From Bactericera cockerelli (taxonomy: Eukaryota; Arthropoda; Insecta; Hemiptera; Triozidae): DNA of 64,000 bases. The first letter of the stretch is position 1. The number at the start of each line of letters is the position of its first letter. This document shows positions 22,548 to 33,643 of this stretch, piece by piece. The stretch lies in contig CM044957.1 of assembly GCA_024516035.1 (NCBI GenBank), forward strand, positions 14,766,564-14,830,563, written 5' to 3'. The notes under the pieces are model-generated. The model searched no databases and had not been told where the DNA came from. It saw nothing but the letters and a program-made list of their open reading frames with translations. A program made the translations under genes and the position numbers.

Positions 22548-23521
22548 TACAGTATGTTTCAGAAAAGGTGGCCACCCCCTCGTAACTTTTGAACGCGACG
22601 GAATTTTTCAATTCTGTAAAGTCCTAGGCATAGGAAGTGCCCTATGGCCCATCCTGTGGTCATATTTATTTTTGGCCCCGATTGGTCCTTCCGGCTTTTA
22701 GGCCATATTTTTTTCATTTTTCTCGCTAATTTTAAATGGAATGCTATATTTTTTATTCCTGTTAATTAAAGTCCAAGTTAGGTTGAGTATAATGAGCTTT
22801 TAAAATTTTCAAAAACCTTATCAGGGGCGGAGCTAGTAGGGTGCAAGTTTCAGAATTGTTACACCCTGTATTTCAGCGTTAGTTAGATTTTTCAGTACTT
22901 TTTTTATGTTCGTAGGTTCAAAATATTGTTTTACACCATATGAAATCAAAAAATTATTCTTGTTTACTTCTAATCAGGGTCATAGTAAGGTTTTTGTAAA
23001 AGTACTTTTTTTCTCACGTCAATTTTTCCGTAAATTAATGGTGTTCTCGAAATTGGCATTTTTAGAGGTGAAAGTCTGCAGTGACATATGTTTTTTATGC
23101 TTGAAATCGAAAGAAAACTTAACGGAGCAGCGATTAAAATCATTTAAAAAAAAAGCCATTTAACCTGCTAGTTTTTTCACGACAGTGTCCGGTAAAGTAG
23201 GTGAATTTCGTATTGGATTTTTTTTTTGTTGAGGAAACACAATTGGTATAGAAAATAAATAATATCTAATAAGGGAATAATACTTCAATAAAGACTCCTA
23301 AATGCGAAATTAAATGAAAATTATTTCTTCTAAATCAGTGCCGAATATTTTTTTTTCTCTCTCTCTTTTTTTCACTTTTCAAAGTTCAAGTTGTATCAAA
23401 AATAATTATCGGATAATGCTGCTTCTAAAGTCGGCCTAGGGGTCACCTCTTGAGAGAATTTTAGTTGGTATGTTGGTAAAATCTGTAGAAAACACATTGT
23501 CAATAATTCTGGAGTCAGTCC

Positions 23522-23735
23522 GATGGCGCTTTGAATGCAACGATTCTTGTAGGATCACCGAAGTTAAGCAACGTCTAGCGAGGAGAAGACTTCGTGATGC
23601 TGGCATTCCGGCCTAACCCAGGCTGGGTGAGATAAATGTGTTTAGGAGGTTGGTGAGTTTCTTGCGAATGGAATGTAACACCCCCGTTATGATATGACCA
23701 TGCATTTGAAAAGCGATATCAAACCCAATTTTTTT
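23522..23735 (+). mobile_element. 5S rRNA-derived SINE, diverged copy
   Basis: It carries GATCACCGAAGTTAAGCAAC from the 5S head, then the core (CCGGCCTAACCCAGGCTGGG) and tail (ACACCCCCGTTATGATATGA). It lies in the spacer of the 2.2-kb palindrome, so it inserted after or during the formation of that structure. The GGATGGGTGACC element is missing. Confidence 0.8.
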
Positions 23736-23884
23736 TAAAAAAATCATACTGGTGTTGCTAGTAATGAATACCAGGTCTCTAAATAAAAATCTAATTATCT
23801 CGAAATTTAAGAGAAAAAAATACCAGGTCAAGTACCAAACTCTTGAGGGTGAAAATTAAACCAATTCAATTATTTTAAAGAGGC

Positions 23885-23889
23885 GAAGA

Positions 23890-23953
<64 letters not shown>
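23885..23953. repeat. (GA)n microsatellite
   Basis: About 65 bp of GA repeats with few interruptions, at the inner border of the right arm of the palindrome. The left arm has a shorter CT run near 23355, as expected from inverted symmetry. Confidence 0.9.
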
Positions 23954-26029
23954 AAAAAAAAATTATCCTGCACTGATTTAAAGAAATAATCTTCATTTAA
24001 TTTCGCATTTAGTTATGTTAATTGAAGTATTATTCCCTTATTAGGTATTATTTATTTTCTATGCCAATTGTGTTTCCTCAACAACAAAAAAATCCAATAC
24101 GAAATTCACCCACTTTACTGGACACTGTCGTGAAAAAACTAGCAGGTTAAATGGCTTTTTTTATGATTTTAATCGCTTCTCAGTTAAGTTTTCTTTCGAT
24201 TTCAAGCATAAAAAACATATGTCACTGCAGACTTTCACCTCTAAAAATGCCAATTTCGAGAACACCATTAATTTACAGAAAAATTGACGTGAGAAAAAAA
24301 GTACTTTTACAAAAACCTTACTATGACCCTGATTAGAAGTAAACAAGAATAATTTTTTGATTTCATATGGTGTAAAACAATATTTTGAACCTACGAACAT
24401 AAAAAAAGTACTAAAAAATCTAACTAACGCTGAAATACAGGGTGTAACAATTCTGAAACTTGCACCCTACTAGCTCCGCCCCTGATAAGGTTTTTGAAAA
24501 ATTTAAAAGCTCATTATACTCAGCCTAACTTGGACTTTAATTAACAGGAATAAAAAATATAGCATTCTATTTAAAATTCGCGAGAAAAATGAAAAAATAT
24601 GGCCTAAAAGCCGGAAGGGCCGACCGGGGCCAAAAATAAATATGACCACAGGATGGGCCATAGGGCACTTCCTATACCTAGGACTTTACAGAATTGAAAA
24701 ATTCCGTCGCGTTCAAAAGTTACGAGGGGGTGGCCACCTTTTCTGAAACATACTGTATACGTAGGATACATATTTTTTTAATTACACTACCATTACCTAA
24801 ACACGAAACCTTCGGCGCCCCCTACACGAAAAGCTAACGTACGCCCTTTATAATTGTGAATTAACATACTTACAGCCATGGTGTGCAGAAATCAACTTCT
24901 ATTCAAAACTGGCAAACAAATTTTACGCGAAAAACTAACAGAAGATATTGTTGTAGGCAAGAATTAAAATTCGGTAGGTACAGTTATTCTTTATCAGACA
25001 TGAAATACAGCGTGAGTAATTCAACAAGTTGGTATGTAGGTATGAAAGTTAGAAAATGATAATTCTATTCGGATAATACTAGTAGAGCAAGAACAGCATT
25101 TCACCTCTCTCCTACACCTACACTGCATGGGAACCTTCTAGCTAACGAAATGAGAGTCATTCAGTTTTATCACTGAAAAACGAAAGTGGTGATATGATTG
25201 AAATATTGTTTTTTATTTCAGCATTTTACAAGCAAATGTGTACGCGTAGTCGTATGACTAGGAAATTGTTCTGAACTTGATTGTGTTTCAGCTATTAATT
25301 TGATTGTGAAACAATAGAAGCTGGATAAGGAGTACCTACGTAACAGGCGATTTTTTCTTTTTATATTGTAGCTTAGTGTTGATTTTAGGACTATTTGATT
25401 GTTCTTTTTCAGAGAAATAATATCAATTAACTTGAGAAACATTCAGCGAGGTTCGAACTTGGTGCGATTGGATTCAAACAATAGAGAAACATGCTATTCC
25501 CAGCTTAACTAGGGGGCTAGGTAAGGTTCATTCAGTTAGCTGTTTGTGAGTTTCTAGTGAATTGAGGGAAATACACTCATCTCTAATGAGCTATGATATT
25601 AAGGAGACATTAGCAAGAGAACCTTTAAAGTGGTAGGTAACAGATGGCAAAAATATGATCAAAATCGACCCCCCATTTAATTGATCATGCTACTTGAGAA
25701 AATTAGAAGAAGTACAAAAAGGTAAATTCGTGCGCACCAGTATGGTCATGCCTTCAGACTTGGAGGAAATATTTTATATTTTGTTATAATAAAACATGGT
25801 TATGAAAATATCTATACAGGGTGGTGAAAATGTAAATAAATACTTGAAATTGTATTGTTTGAAAAACATGGCATTCTTGTTAGAAATACTATAATTTTAT
25901 CATACAGTACTCATTGGTAGTTGATAATTGTTAGAATCAACAGTAATGACATCAAAAAGAACTAGTTTACTCAAGTAGGTATTTAAATAAAAAATACATA
26001 TTTATGATTTTATATACCATATAAACCAA

Positions 26030-26284
26030 GAAAATTGTGGCTAAAGTTGGCCCCCTAAAAAGGCCCTGCGGCCAAAGAGTTCAAAATATCATTTTTTTTT
26101 ATATACATTAAACTTTTTGGAACACAGCACTAATTTACCAGTATTTAGGGGGGGGTCCTGCTTGGACTAATTTTTTTTTATTAATTATCCTAGATTGGAG
26201 TTATGACATACCAAATCCAATGATTTTGAGGTGCTGATAGCAAATTTGACATTAATTTTTAGCTAGTTGTGTGGTGTCACACCA
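26030..26284 (+). repeat. Dispersed repeat R1, copy a
   Basis: Shares GACATACCAAATCCAATG, the G-run GTATTTAGGGGGGG and AATTTGACATTAATTTTTAG with copies at about 43085-43315, 61140-61345 and, inverted, 61775-61990. It has no coding capacity and its class is unknown. Confidence 0.6.
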
Positions 26285-26697
26285 GTTTTTTTTTTTTTTT
26301 TTTTTTTTTTTTTATTAGAATTCCCAGATATTATAATATAAGCTTACAATTTATACCTACTTGAAAAAGATTACCTTCATGGCAGAGTCTGTACTTATAA
26401 AAACATTGGTAAATTTCTCATTTAAACAACAAGCTTAATACTGCTATTTTTACCTAAGAAGAGTTAAAAAAAATCCTTCAAGTCCATTGTCTGGTTAGTA
26501 ATGTTCACTTTTTATTCCCTCAGAAATTTCACTGTCAATTATATTCTAAATGGTAACAGATATATATTCTCAGCTTAGACCCCCTTAAACATGGTGTAAT
26601 TGACCCGTATATTACATTACATTCAAAGTTCAAAATGCTATTTATGGGTTAAATTTACCATGTTTAAAATAGTAGAGGGGATCAACTGAGAAGTTTT

Positions 26698-26750
26698 TTT
26701 TCTTGGTTTTTCTAAAAAAATCAACTATTTTTTTAGAAAAACCAAGAAAA
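26698..26750. repeat. Perfect 24-bp hairpin
   Basis: The arms (TCTTGGTTTTTCTAAAAAAA with flanking T/A bases) are exactly complementary around a 5-base loop, CAACT. It has no T-run or gene context that would make it a terminator. Confidence 0.75.
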
Positions 26751-27129
26751 TATCTTGAAATTGGGCTTTTGTATGTGTTTTTTTACATTTTACTCAGTCC
26801 ATTCTAAACACATTAAAAGATGTAATGTAACTCATCTTGCCCAAATATTATCTAAGCTTGCCATCTAAACTAGATATTTAGCAAAATGATTCTTAACTCA
26901 CCCAGGCATTTGACTAGCAGTGATTGAGAAATGTTTCTGGTTCTTGTTTTCAAGTTCTGTAACAATTAAGATAAAGGGTTGATTAATATGCATTTTGATG
27001 TGCCTCTCTATAACAATTTTTTGATTTTGTGTATTAGATTCAATGGGGAAATGTATGATGAGTTGTTATTAGTGTCGATCACAATTGTAATATCAGAATC
27101 ACTCAAACCCACTTTATCATTTTTTTTCT

Positions 27130-27187
27130 TAATTTGAGACTTGAACCGCCAACCTCCAGGTTGCCAATCAATCAAGCTATAAGGTCC
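27130..27187 (-). mobile_element. Family B SINE head fragment
   Basis: On the minus strand TTATAGCTTGATTGATTGGC followed by CTGGAGGTTGGCGGTTCAAG matches the family B tRNA-like head, with box B GGTTCAAGTC. Only the head remains, followed by an A-rich run. Confidence 0.55.
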
Positions 27188-27629
27188 AGATTTACAATAG
27201 GTATTTGAAAATTTAGAAGTTCATCTTGTAATGGACTCCAAATAATTTTGCAACATTGTTTTGTTGGTTTGTTTACATCCCAAGACAGCTTGAGGATGGT
27301 TTGGAAAGCAATTTTATTTAACCCTACAATGCATGATTTTTTTTTTCTTTTGAAAAAAAAAAATATGTTGTTAATTAGGGCTTTCTAATACCTAGAGTAT
27401 TTTTTTTTTTTTTTTTTTTTTTTGTCAACCCATTGGGGCATTTTGGCCAAAAACTGGTTTGGGTACCAGAAGGAACACCATGCATTTCCAAGAGCTAAAA
27501 TATCAAAATAATAAAATATGTTTGTATTTTTCAGAGTTCCAAAAAACTTTCTTTTATTTTCGTTTTAGAAATACAATTTACACTTTTCAAAATATGTAAA
27601 GATTTTAATTTTTCAAGATTTTTATGCTT

Positions 27630-27945
27630 TTAGAACCCATCCATACCAATTTGTATGTATTTTACAACCAGTTTTGGTTATAGTTATAATGGAAAGATTG
27701 GAAAGCAAAGTGACAATTCTTTTGATTGTTATAACAAAGACAAATGTTACATTTAGAACACCAGCTGTATGTTTTGGTACACAGTTTGGTAGTTTTTTAT
27801 GCTTTTAGTACCTACATATCTATACCAATGATCACAACTAGCTTTGTTTAGTTATTATGGAAAGCAAAGTGACAATTCTTATTGTAGTTACAACAAAGAT
27901 GAATGTTACATTTAGAACACTTGCTGTGTGTTTTGGTACCACAGT
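27630..27945. repeat. Tandem duplication of the piggyBac Cys-rich domain and 3' end
   Basis: Two diverged units of about 155 bp (about 27630-27783 and 27784-27945) both contain the Cys-rich coding stretch on the minus strand. The outer unit still reads CSKCNICLC and NCHFAF in one frame. The duplication lies inside the piggyBac element. Confidence 0.7.
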
Positions 27946-28939
27946 TTGGTAGTTTGCAGCCTTGTCTTGATTAGTATTGAGATTGAGTACTAGATGTGTT
28001 AGGGGTGGCCTGATCTTGGTGAGCAGCAATAATCCTAGGGGAAGACCGAGATTGAGTACCAGATGTGCTAGGGGTGGCCTGATCTTGGTGAGCAGCAATA
28101 ATCCTAGGGGAAGACCGAGATTGAGTACCAGATGTGCTAGGGGTGGCCTGATCTTGGTGAGCAGCAATAATCCTAGGGGAAGACCGAGATTGAGTACCAG
28201 ATGTGCTAGGGGTGGCCTGATCTTGGTGAGCAGCAATAATCCTAGGAGAAGACTGAGATTGAGTACCAGATGTGCTAGGGGTGGCCTGATCTTGTTGAGC
28301 ATCAGGCAATTCAACAGGAGCATCCTCACCTGTAAAGAGATCAAAAATAAAAATAATTGTTTTGCTAAAAAAAAAAGTAAATATATATAAATCTATTATA
28401 ATATTCATTTGTAGTAGATGAGTACCTATGTAAAGTTATTTTTTTTTTTAAAATATTCAAATCTGGGAAATTCTCATCTCAACTAGCGAATCACAGAGCA
28501 TGATATAGCTAAACATTGCCTATGTTTCCCTCCCAAAATGTCAAGACTCTATTCAAAGAAGTTGGTCTTTTAAGTTTTCTTTTTAGACTGGCTATTAGAG
28601 ATAGATGTCCCACAACACTAACAGTTGCCTATTTGCAGGGCCAATAGCTAGTTTCATTATAATTCTAATAGGTAGAATGGTTACCTATGTAAAGGTACTT
28701 TGTCTCCACCTATCAATAAAGTGTGTAGTTATTACCTAAACGCCTATACCTATTAATTACATACCTGATAGAAAGTCAAAAGCTAGTTGAGGCTCTGGTC
28801 CTGTCTGTCTAGGTGACAATGAGTCCCCACTTTCATCATCAGACAGCAGAGTATCTTCACTATCCAGAGGAATTTGAAGTGACAGCACTTCCTCCACAGC
28901 ATCAAGCAGGTCATTATCACTGATAAATTGCTTATTCAT
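27848..28939 (-). pseudogene. piggyBac transposase remnant: acidic N-terminus, 22-residue repeats, Cys-rich C-terminus, no catalytic domain
   Basis: Exon 1 (28939-28765, ATG start) encodes MNKQFISDNDLLDAVEEVLS with an acidic, Ser-rich stretch typical of piggyBac N-termini. The donor TATCAG|GTATGT joins in phase to an acceptor TTTACAG|GT at 28330/28329. Exon 2 encodes GEDAPVELPDA followed by 4-5 copies of a 22-residue repeat (DQATPSTSGTQS...PRIIAAH). After one in-frame TAA at 27971 the same frame continues with a Cys-rich domain (CKLPNCG, CSKC, LCCNY, NCHF) and stops at 27848. That layout matches the C-terminal zinc-binding domain of piggyBac transposases. The DDD catalytic core is absent, so it cannot transpose itself. 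Confidence 0.7.
27977..28303. repeat. 66-bp coding minisatellite
   Basis: About 4.6 units of 66 bp, nearly identical in the middle and diverged at the ends, keep one open frame on the minus strand. The length is a multiple of three, so copy-number change does not break the frame. Confidence 0.9.
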
Positions 28940-29832
28940 CACTTAATAATATGTAATCACTCATAAAATGTCTAATCATCACTTGAAATTAAATTTAATA
29001 AACTATATTTTAGAAAATTCTAACTACAACCACGAGTAAAAATCACAGATTGACAGAAGTAAACAAAACATTGGACATCAGACTGCTGAGAGATACCACA
29101 ATGCACAGTGGGTACCACAAGGAACAAACACTTTTTCGAACCTGTTGCATTCATCGAAAAAAATATTTGAATATTTTATCGATTTTCTGTTCAATGAATA
29201 TATTTTGTGTTATGAAAATATTTTTTTTAAATCAAAAATCGATTAAAAATTTCAATTTTTCGATTGTTTGAAAATCGATTTGTACCAACTACTTGCACAC
29301 TTGGATTTGTTTACTTCTGCATTTAATATGATACAGATGTCGCACTCTATGAGTAAATTTGATAAATAATATGACGAGTCGGATCTTTGAGAACACTTTG
29401 GTAAAATAAAAATCTAAAAGAAACTCCTTTTGTAAGACAGAGGGCGACACAAGTGGTTTGTTCCACCTGAGACCCACGATGCACTGTAGGGTTAAAGGGA
29501 AAACTGAAATCACCTTGCAGAGTTCCCTCTGTTTCTTACTCCAATTTCATCTATGAACCAACTTTGAGTTGACTTGGGATTAGTGCAAAATGTATTGAAA
29601 AATACTGTTTCACAAAAAAACTTTAAGTCAATCCTAACTTATTTTCAAAAATAATCCACCATAAGAAATTTCATCCTAACTAAACCTTGTATGGTGTGAA
29701 ATGAAATATTTAGCCATACAAATTGAAGGTGTTTAACAATGAAACCTACACATAAGTAGTATATAAACTTATAAATTCAATATGGTGCTTCAGCTATAAG
29801 GATGGAATCTAAAGGAACTTGAGAACATAAGG

Positions 29833-30263
29833 CAGGCATGTCAAACTGGCGGCCGCCTGGTCAATTTGTGCAGCCTGCTGCGAGCGTTAGGGTATAATAC
29901 AATACTTCCTTATTATAAGATAAGGAAAGTTAAAAAAAAAAAAAAATATGGCTCGAGAATTATTTTCTTGACTTTTTTTTTCAACTTTACAAGACTAAAA
30001 AAAAAGTAGGTACTTACCTACCTACTTATTGGCAAATGAATAATAATATAGGTACTTTTTGTGTAGGTATTTTGTGTATTAGTTCAAACCAATAAAACTT
30101 CTATTTTTAAAACAAATTAAAAACCCTGAATTTTTTTTTTTTTTTCATTTTACGTCAGGATCTTTTTTTTTACGAGAGGGGGAGGGGTTGAGTACCTGCG
30201 GCCCGCCAATGATCGGCACAACTGAAAAATGGCCCTTTATACATTTTGAGTTTGACATGCCTG
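29833..30263. mobile_element. hAT-type MITE
   Basis: 431 bp with ends CAGGCATGTCAAACT and AGTTTGACATGCCTG. The flanking 8-mers are ACATAAGG and GCATAAGG (7 of 8 match), fitting the 8-bp duplication of hAT elements. It has no transposase; the interior is A/T runs with short GC-rich ends (GCGGCC). Confidence 0.85.
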
Positions 30264-31205
30264 GCATAAGGCCATGGTCTACAAATTAACAAGTTAACTG
30301 CCATGCCAAAAATCATGGTCTGCACCACCAGGCCATGAGACTCCATTTGAATTCTCAAAACTATGGCTAAACTTGAGTATTGAGACTCCACTTGGGGACT
30401 GACTTTTCAGAGCCAAAATCAATAAGAAACCATTTAAAATCTAATCAAAAAGCCATGGTGATGCAGACACCCAAAATTTACCTGTCTCATGGTGGTTAAC
30501 TTGTTAAGAACCAAATGCAAGATTCCTATATTGGAAATACCATAAGACCATCTGTGCCATTTGTTGTGTGGGCTGGACCAACCCAATTAATGATACAGCT
30601 AGACATGAATATAATAATAAATATAACTCTGTTGATCAACATGAATCCGATAATTTGACCCTTTTACTATCTTATCTAGATCATTAACTGACCCAAGTTC
30701 AGTTTAGCTTAATATTTATCTGCAAAATATCCTGTGTCCAGGTTTTTTTTCTAATTTGGTTCTTATCAATTTTAACATGTATTGTAGTGACACCTGACCA
30801 TGATAACGAAAGTATTTACTAAATAACAGCTAGGAAGATACTTACGGTTCTTTAGAAATTATTTGATGACTCTACTTGCTCTCGCTCCAGTATTATCCAT
30901 CCTGTCAATCCTTAAACAGAAAAGTTGAATTGTGAACTTGAGATTACAGATTTCCGATTTCTTTAAAAATCCATAAATGGTATCAAAATTCATAAAAGGC
31001 AAAACATCAATTCAATTCAGCACTCAGCAACAGCAGCAAAGTCAGCTGATTTTCTCCAGAGCCAAATTACCTAAAAATCTGTGCGTGAAACTGAAGGTCA
31101 TTCCTGTAACACAGATTTCTCTCTGTAACATGAAATCTGACAACATTGGAGGCTTTCAAAAAGTCCCACGGAATCCGTTAAAAGGACCCTTTTCTTATTA
31201 GTAAG
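30264..31205. other. Intergenic DNA between two DNA elements
   Basis: I see no gene or bounded repeat. Confidence 0.4.
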
Positions 31206-31749
31206 ATTTCGCAAAGTTATCGGGACCCGATAACCTATCCCCATAACGATAAAGTCTCGAATTTGCGTCTCTGCGCATGACAAAAATTATCGGAGTTTGG
31301 TTATGGTTATCGGGATCCCCATAATTCGAGTGGATTATGGGGTTCTCTCTTCGTAAACGATAAAGAAATTTTTGACTCAAAATACCGCGTGATTTCAAAA
31401 AATATATAAATATAGGTAATACTAAACCTCCGTGCTCAGTTTTTTACATTTTAATTCTGATAAATTTAAGATTTTTTTGGCAAGTAGGTATTATTTTTTC
31501 TCTTTTATCTGCATTTTTTTTTGTTTTATCTGTGTTAACAGTTTTTATATTCTGTGTAATTATGTCAATTGAAGAAGCACTTTTTTTCTGAATAAGATAG
31601 GTGAAATAAATGATGATGAATTGGACTTTGCCATAATGGATCATTTGGAAGATGCACAGTTAGGGTGGTTTTAAAAAATCAATGTCAGAATGTTTTATCT
31701 ACCAACCCTACAAAGTGTGCAGTCTATCCAGATATTAAAATAAATTGTC

Positions 31750-32022
31750 TAGCCAGCGTCGATGGCATGTTGAATACACCGGTTCCCTTCAGAACACCGA
31801 AGTTAAGCGACATCCAGCGAGGTTAAGACTTGGATGGGTGACCATTCAAATTCTAATTCTCGTGACGCTGGCTTTTCCCGGCCCCACTCAGGCTGGGTGA
31901 GGTCAATGTGAGTAGCAGGTTTGTGAGTTTCCTGCGAATGGAGGGTAAAACCCCCGTCGTGATATGACCATGGCAGTTGAAAGCGACGTTAAACCCCACT
32001 TAAAAAAAAAAAAAATAAAAAA
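31750..32022 (+). mobile_element. 5S rRNA-derived SINE, intact young copy
   Basis: It starts GCCAGCGTCGATGGCATG and keeps the 5S internal promoter text (AAGTTAAGC and GGATGGGTGACC). It then has the core GGCCCCACTCAGGCTGGGTG and a tail ending in a long A-run. The target duplication AAATAAATTGTC lies at 31738-31749 and 32023-32034. It is almost identical to the copy at 56700, with one visible difference in the head, so the family was active recently. RNA polymerase III with TFIIIA would be the expected transcription route. Confidence 0.95.
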
Positions 32023-32432
32023 AAATAAATTGTCGCTAGGCGCTCAAAGTTTGGAAAAATCGCGATTTTTGGCTAGTGAGCGAGGCTTCGGAGCCGTAAC
32101 TCCGGAACGACTCAGTATTTTGTCTTTAAGTTTATCTCAAATGAAAGCTTACATTGTTTTGACTATTTTATATTCTGGACACTTTTAAACTTCTTTTCTA
32201 AAAATAATTATGGTCAAAAACTTTTACTCTTTAGAAACTTTTAGTCCGAGCGAGCAAAATGGCACCTTTTCCCTCAAAAACGAGAGTAGGTATCATTTTT
32301 ATATAATGCAACCCATGGCTAATACATGCCATTCTATTCTAACTGTTATTAAGTGTTTTTGACAAAAAGAAGTTTTATTTTCTTTTAAGACTCTGGGGGC
32401 TGAGACTCCTAACAGGTAGACATGTAATGTAA

Positions 32433-33182
32433 ATGGACATTTTCACTTCTCAAGATAGCGAAGAACTTCCTGGACCTTCTGGTTGCAAAAAAATGCGAGG
32501 CACCAGGGAATTTCTAACCATGAAGCTATCTCTGATTTTGGATCGGTGTGGGATGACTGACAGAAATGCCACTCGGGTACTAGAAGCAACGATGGAAGCG
32601 CTTGGACATAATCCTGACGATTCCTAGGGTATATTGCAAAGCGTGGTTTAATGCCCCTAAGGCCCAGCTGGCACCTATGCAAGACTTCAAAATGTTGCAG
32701 AGTCTCTTAAGGTGTAATTCCGATCCTAGCGACCGCGACCATTTTGCTGCTTAAAGTCGCTCCTACCAGTCGCGCGACCCGGTCGCGTGCTTTGGTAAGT
32801 ACTAGAGTACGAGACTATTGATGAAGAAATAGCAGACAGAAGTTTGACCAAATTTTCAAACCACCTCTGCAATTTAAATGCAGAGACGGTTGGCCTGGCC
32901 TTCTTTGACGCCACGATTCCTGACGAAGAAAAATCCAGAATGGCAGAGAAGATACGAGCAGGCTCAGAGACAGAGAGTTCAGAGAATTCTAGGATCATAA
33001 ATCCTAAACTGAAAAAACGTCAGCTGAAGGAGCCGGTTCAGGAAAGGCTCTCTGTTTTAATAAGCAAGGAGATACTGCATTTCTTTGAGCGTCTTCAAAT
33101 CAACCCCGCTTTCCTTAAAGAACCCTCCATCAGCTGGCTAGATAATAGTAATTACAGAGAAGATTTGGCAATAGTAAAATAA
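32433..33182 (+). pseudogene. Remnant of an uncharacterised transposon-borne protein
   Basis: The first part, ATG 32433 to a stop near 32627, reads ...LTMKLSLILDRCGMTDRNATRVLE. After a diverged gap (including a GC-rich TCGCGACC-type stretch at about 32709-32800), a second open stretch from about 32803 to TAA 33182 reads NHLCNLNAETVGLAFFDATI ... FFERLQINPAFLKEPSISWL. These two blocks resemble, from memory, the N- and C-terminal parts of repetitive uncharacterised proteins common in arthropod and cnidarian genomes. I cannot verify that or state a function. The middle is deleted, so the copy is dead. It lies between the TIRs of the element at 31206-33643. Confidence 0.5.
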
Positions 33183-33643
33183 TTAAAAGACACACACAAC
33201 ACACAGACACCAGACAAACACACACACCACACACTTTCTAGGACTCTCTTTTTCCCCCGCGGCTGGCGCCCCAGTTAGAATATAATAAAATCCTTTCGTA
33301 TTGCCCATCTACAATATAAAATCAATACCAGTGCTGAGAAATCGAGATGAATGAGTGATTGACTGTTAACTTTGGCATTTTATATATAGGTATAGATTTA
33401 AAGCAGAACATAGTTACCTACAAAAGTCGAAAAGAGAATGAATTGAAAATTTAGATTTCAAAAATATTTGTTTTGTTTGGATGAAAAGCTTTCTTAGAAT
33501 ATCCGGTAGAGGCGCTAGAGTTTTCGTTATCGGGTATCGTGATGATGCGAAATGTAAAAAAATCTTCTTCCTACGAGACACGAAACCGATAAACTTATCG
33601 TTATGGGGATTGATTATCGGGACCCGATAAGTAAATGCGAAAT

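Larger units (their letters stand above)
22548..24757. mobile_element. 2.2-kb palindrome with TACAGTATG ends
   Basis: The outer ends are TACAGTATGTTTCAGAAAAG at 22548 and its complement ending at 24757. Arms of about 800 bp (22548-23345 and about 23958-24757) are inverted near-copies. Each arm contains an internal module end: ACACCCTGTA at 22861-22870 and TACAGGGTGT at 24436-24445, so each arm starts with a 322-bp module with opposed ends. The spacer holds a 5S-type SINE relic and a GA microsatellite. Mirror-image open frames (22906-23163 plus, 24161-24400 minus) are by-products of the symmetry. Confidence 0.85.
24758..27129. other. Repeat-rich intergenic DNA
   Basis: No gene. It holds a solo TACAGGGTGGTG motif at 25815, a dispersed-repeat copy at about 26030-26284, a T-run at about 26286-26313 and a perfect hairpin at 26698-26750. 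Confidence 0.4.
27322..29491 (-). mobile_element. piggyBac-type element with an internally deleted transposase gene
   Basis: Ends are CCCTACAATGCATGAT and, inverted, CCCTACAGTGCATCGT (14 of 16 match). TTAA flanks both sides (27318-27321, 29492-29495), the piggyBac target signature. The element is 2170 bp and contains a minus-strand gene remnant (27848-28939). Subterminal GTACCA-AAGGAAC text occurs near both ends (27464, 29113). Confidence 0.85.
31206..33643 (+). mobile_element. 2.4-kb DNA transposon with TTATCGGGACCCGATAA-bearing TIRs
   Basis: Ends of about 50 bp are inverted copies: ATTTCGCA, then TTATCGGG(A/T)CCCGATAA, then ATCCCCATAACGATAA, with one 2-bp indel. Related TTATCGGG motifs also occur inside near 31308 and 33528. 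No target duplication is obvious. The interior carries a decayed protein gene (32433-33182) and a 5S-type SINE insertion (31750-32022). I cannot assign a superfamily. Confidence 0.65.

Noticed and set aside
22906..24400. Two near-identical 80-residue open frames (22906-23163 plus and 24161-24400 minus)
   Set aside because: They are mirror images produced by the palindrome arms, have no recognisable domain, and differ by substitutions that do not look selected.
27838..28344. 168-residue open frame over the 66-bp repeat array (minus strand) and a 137-residue plus-strand frame
   Set aside because: Alternative frames of a frame-preserving minisatellite. Only the frame reading DQATPSTSGTQS joins exon 1 and the Cys-rich domain in phase.
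31750..32022. 5S rRNA gene
   Set aside because: The head resembles 5S rRNA but diverges near its 3' part and continues into a SINE core and A-tail with target duplications.
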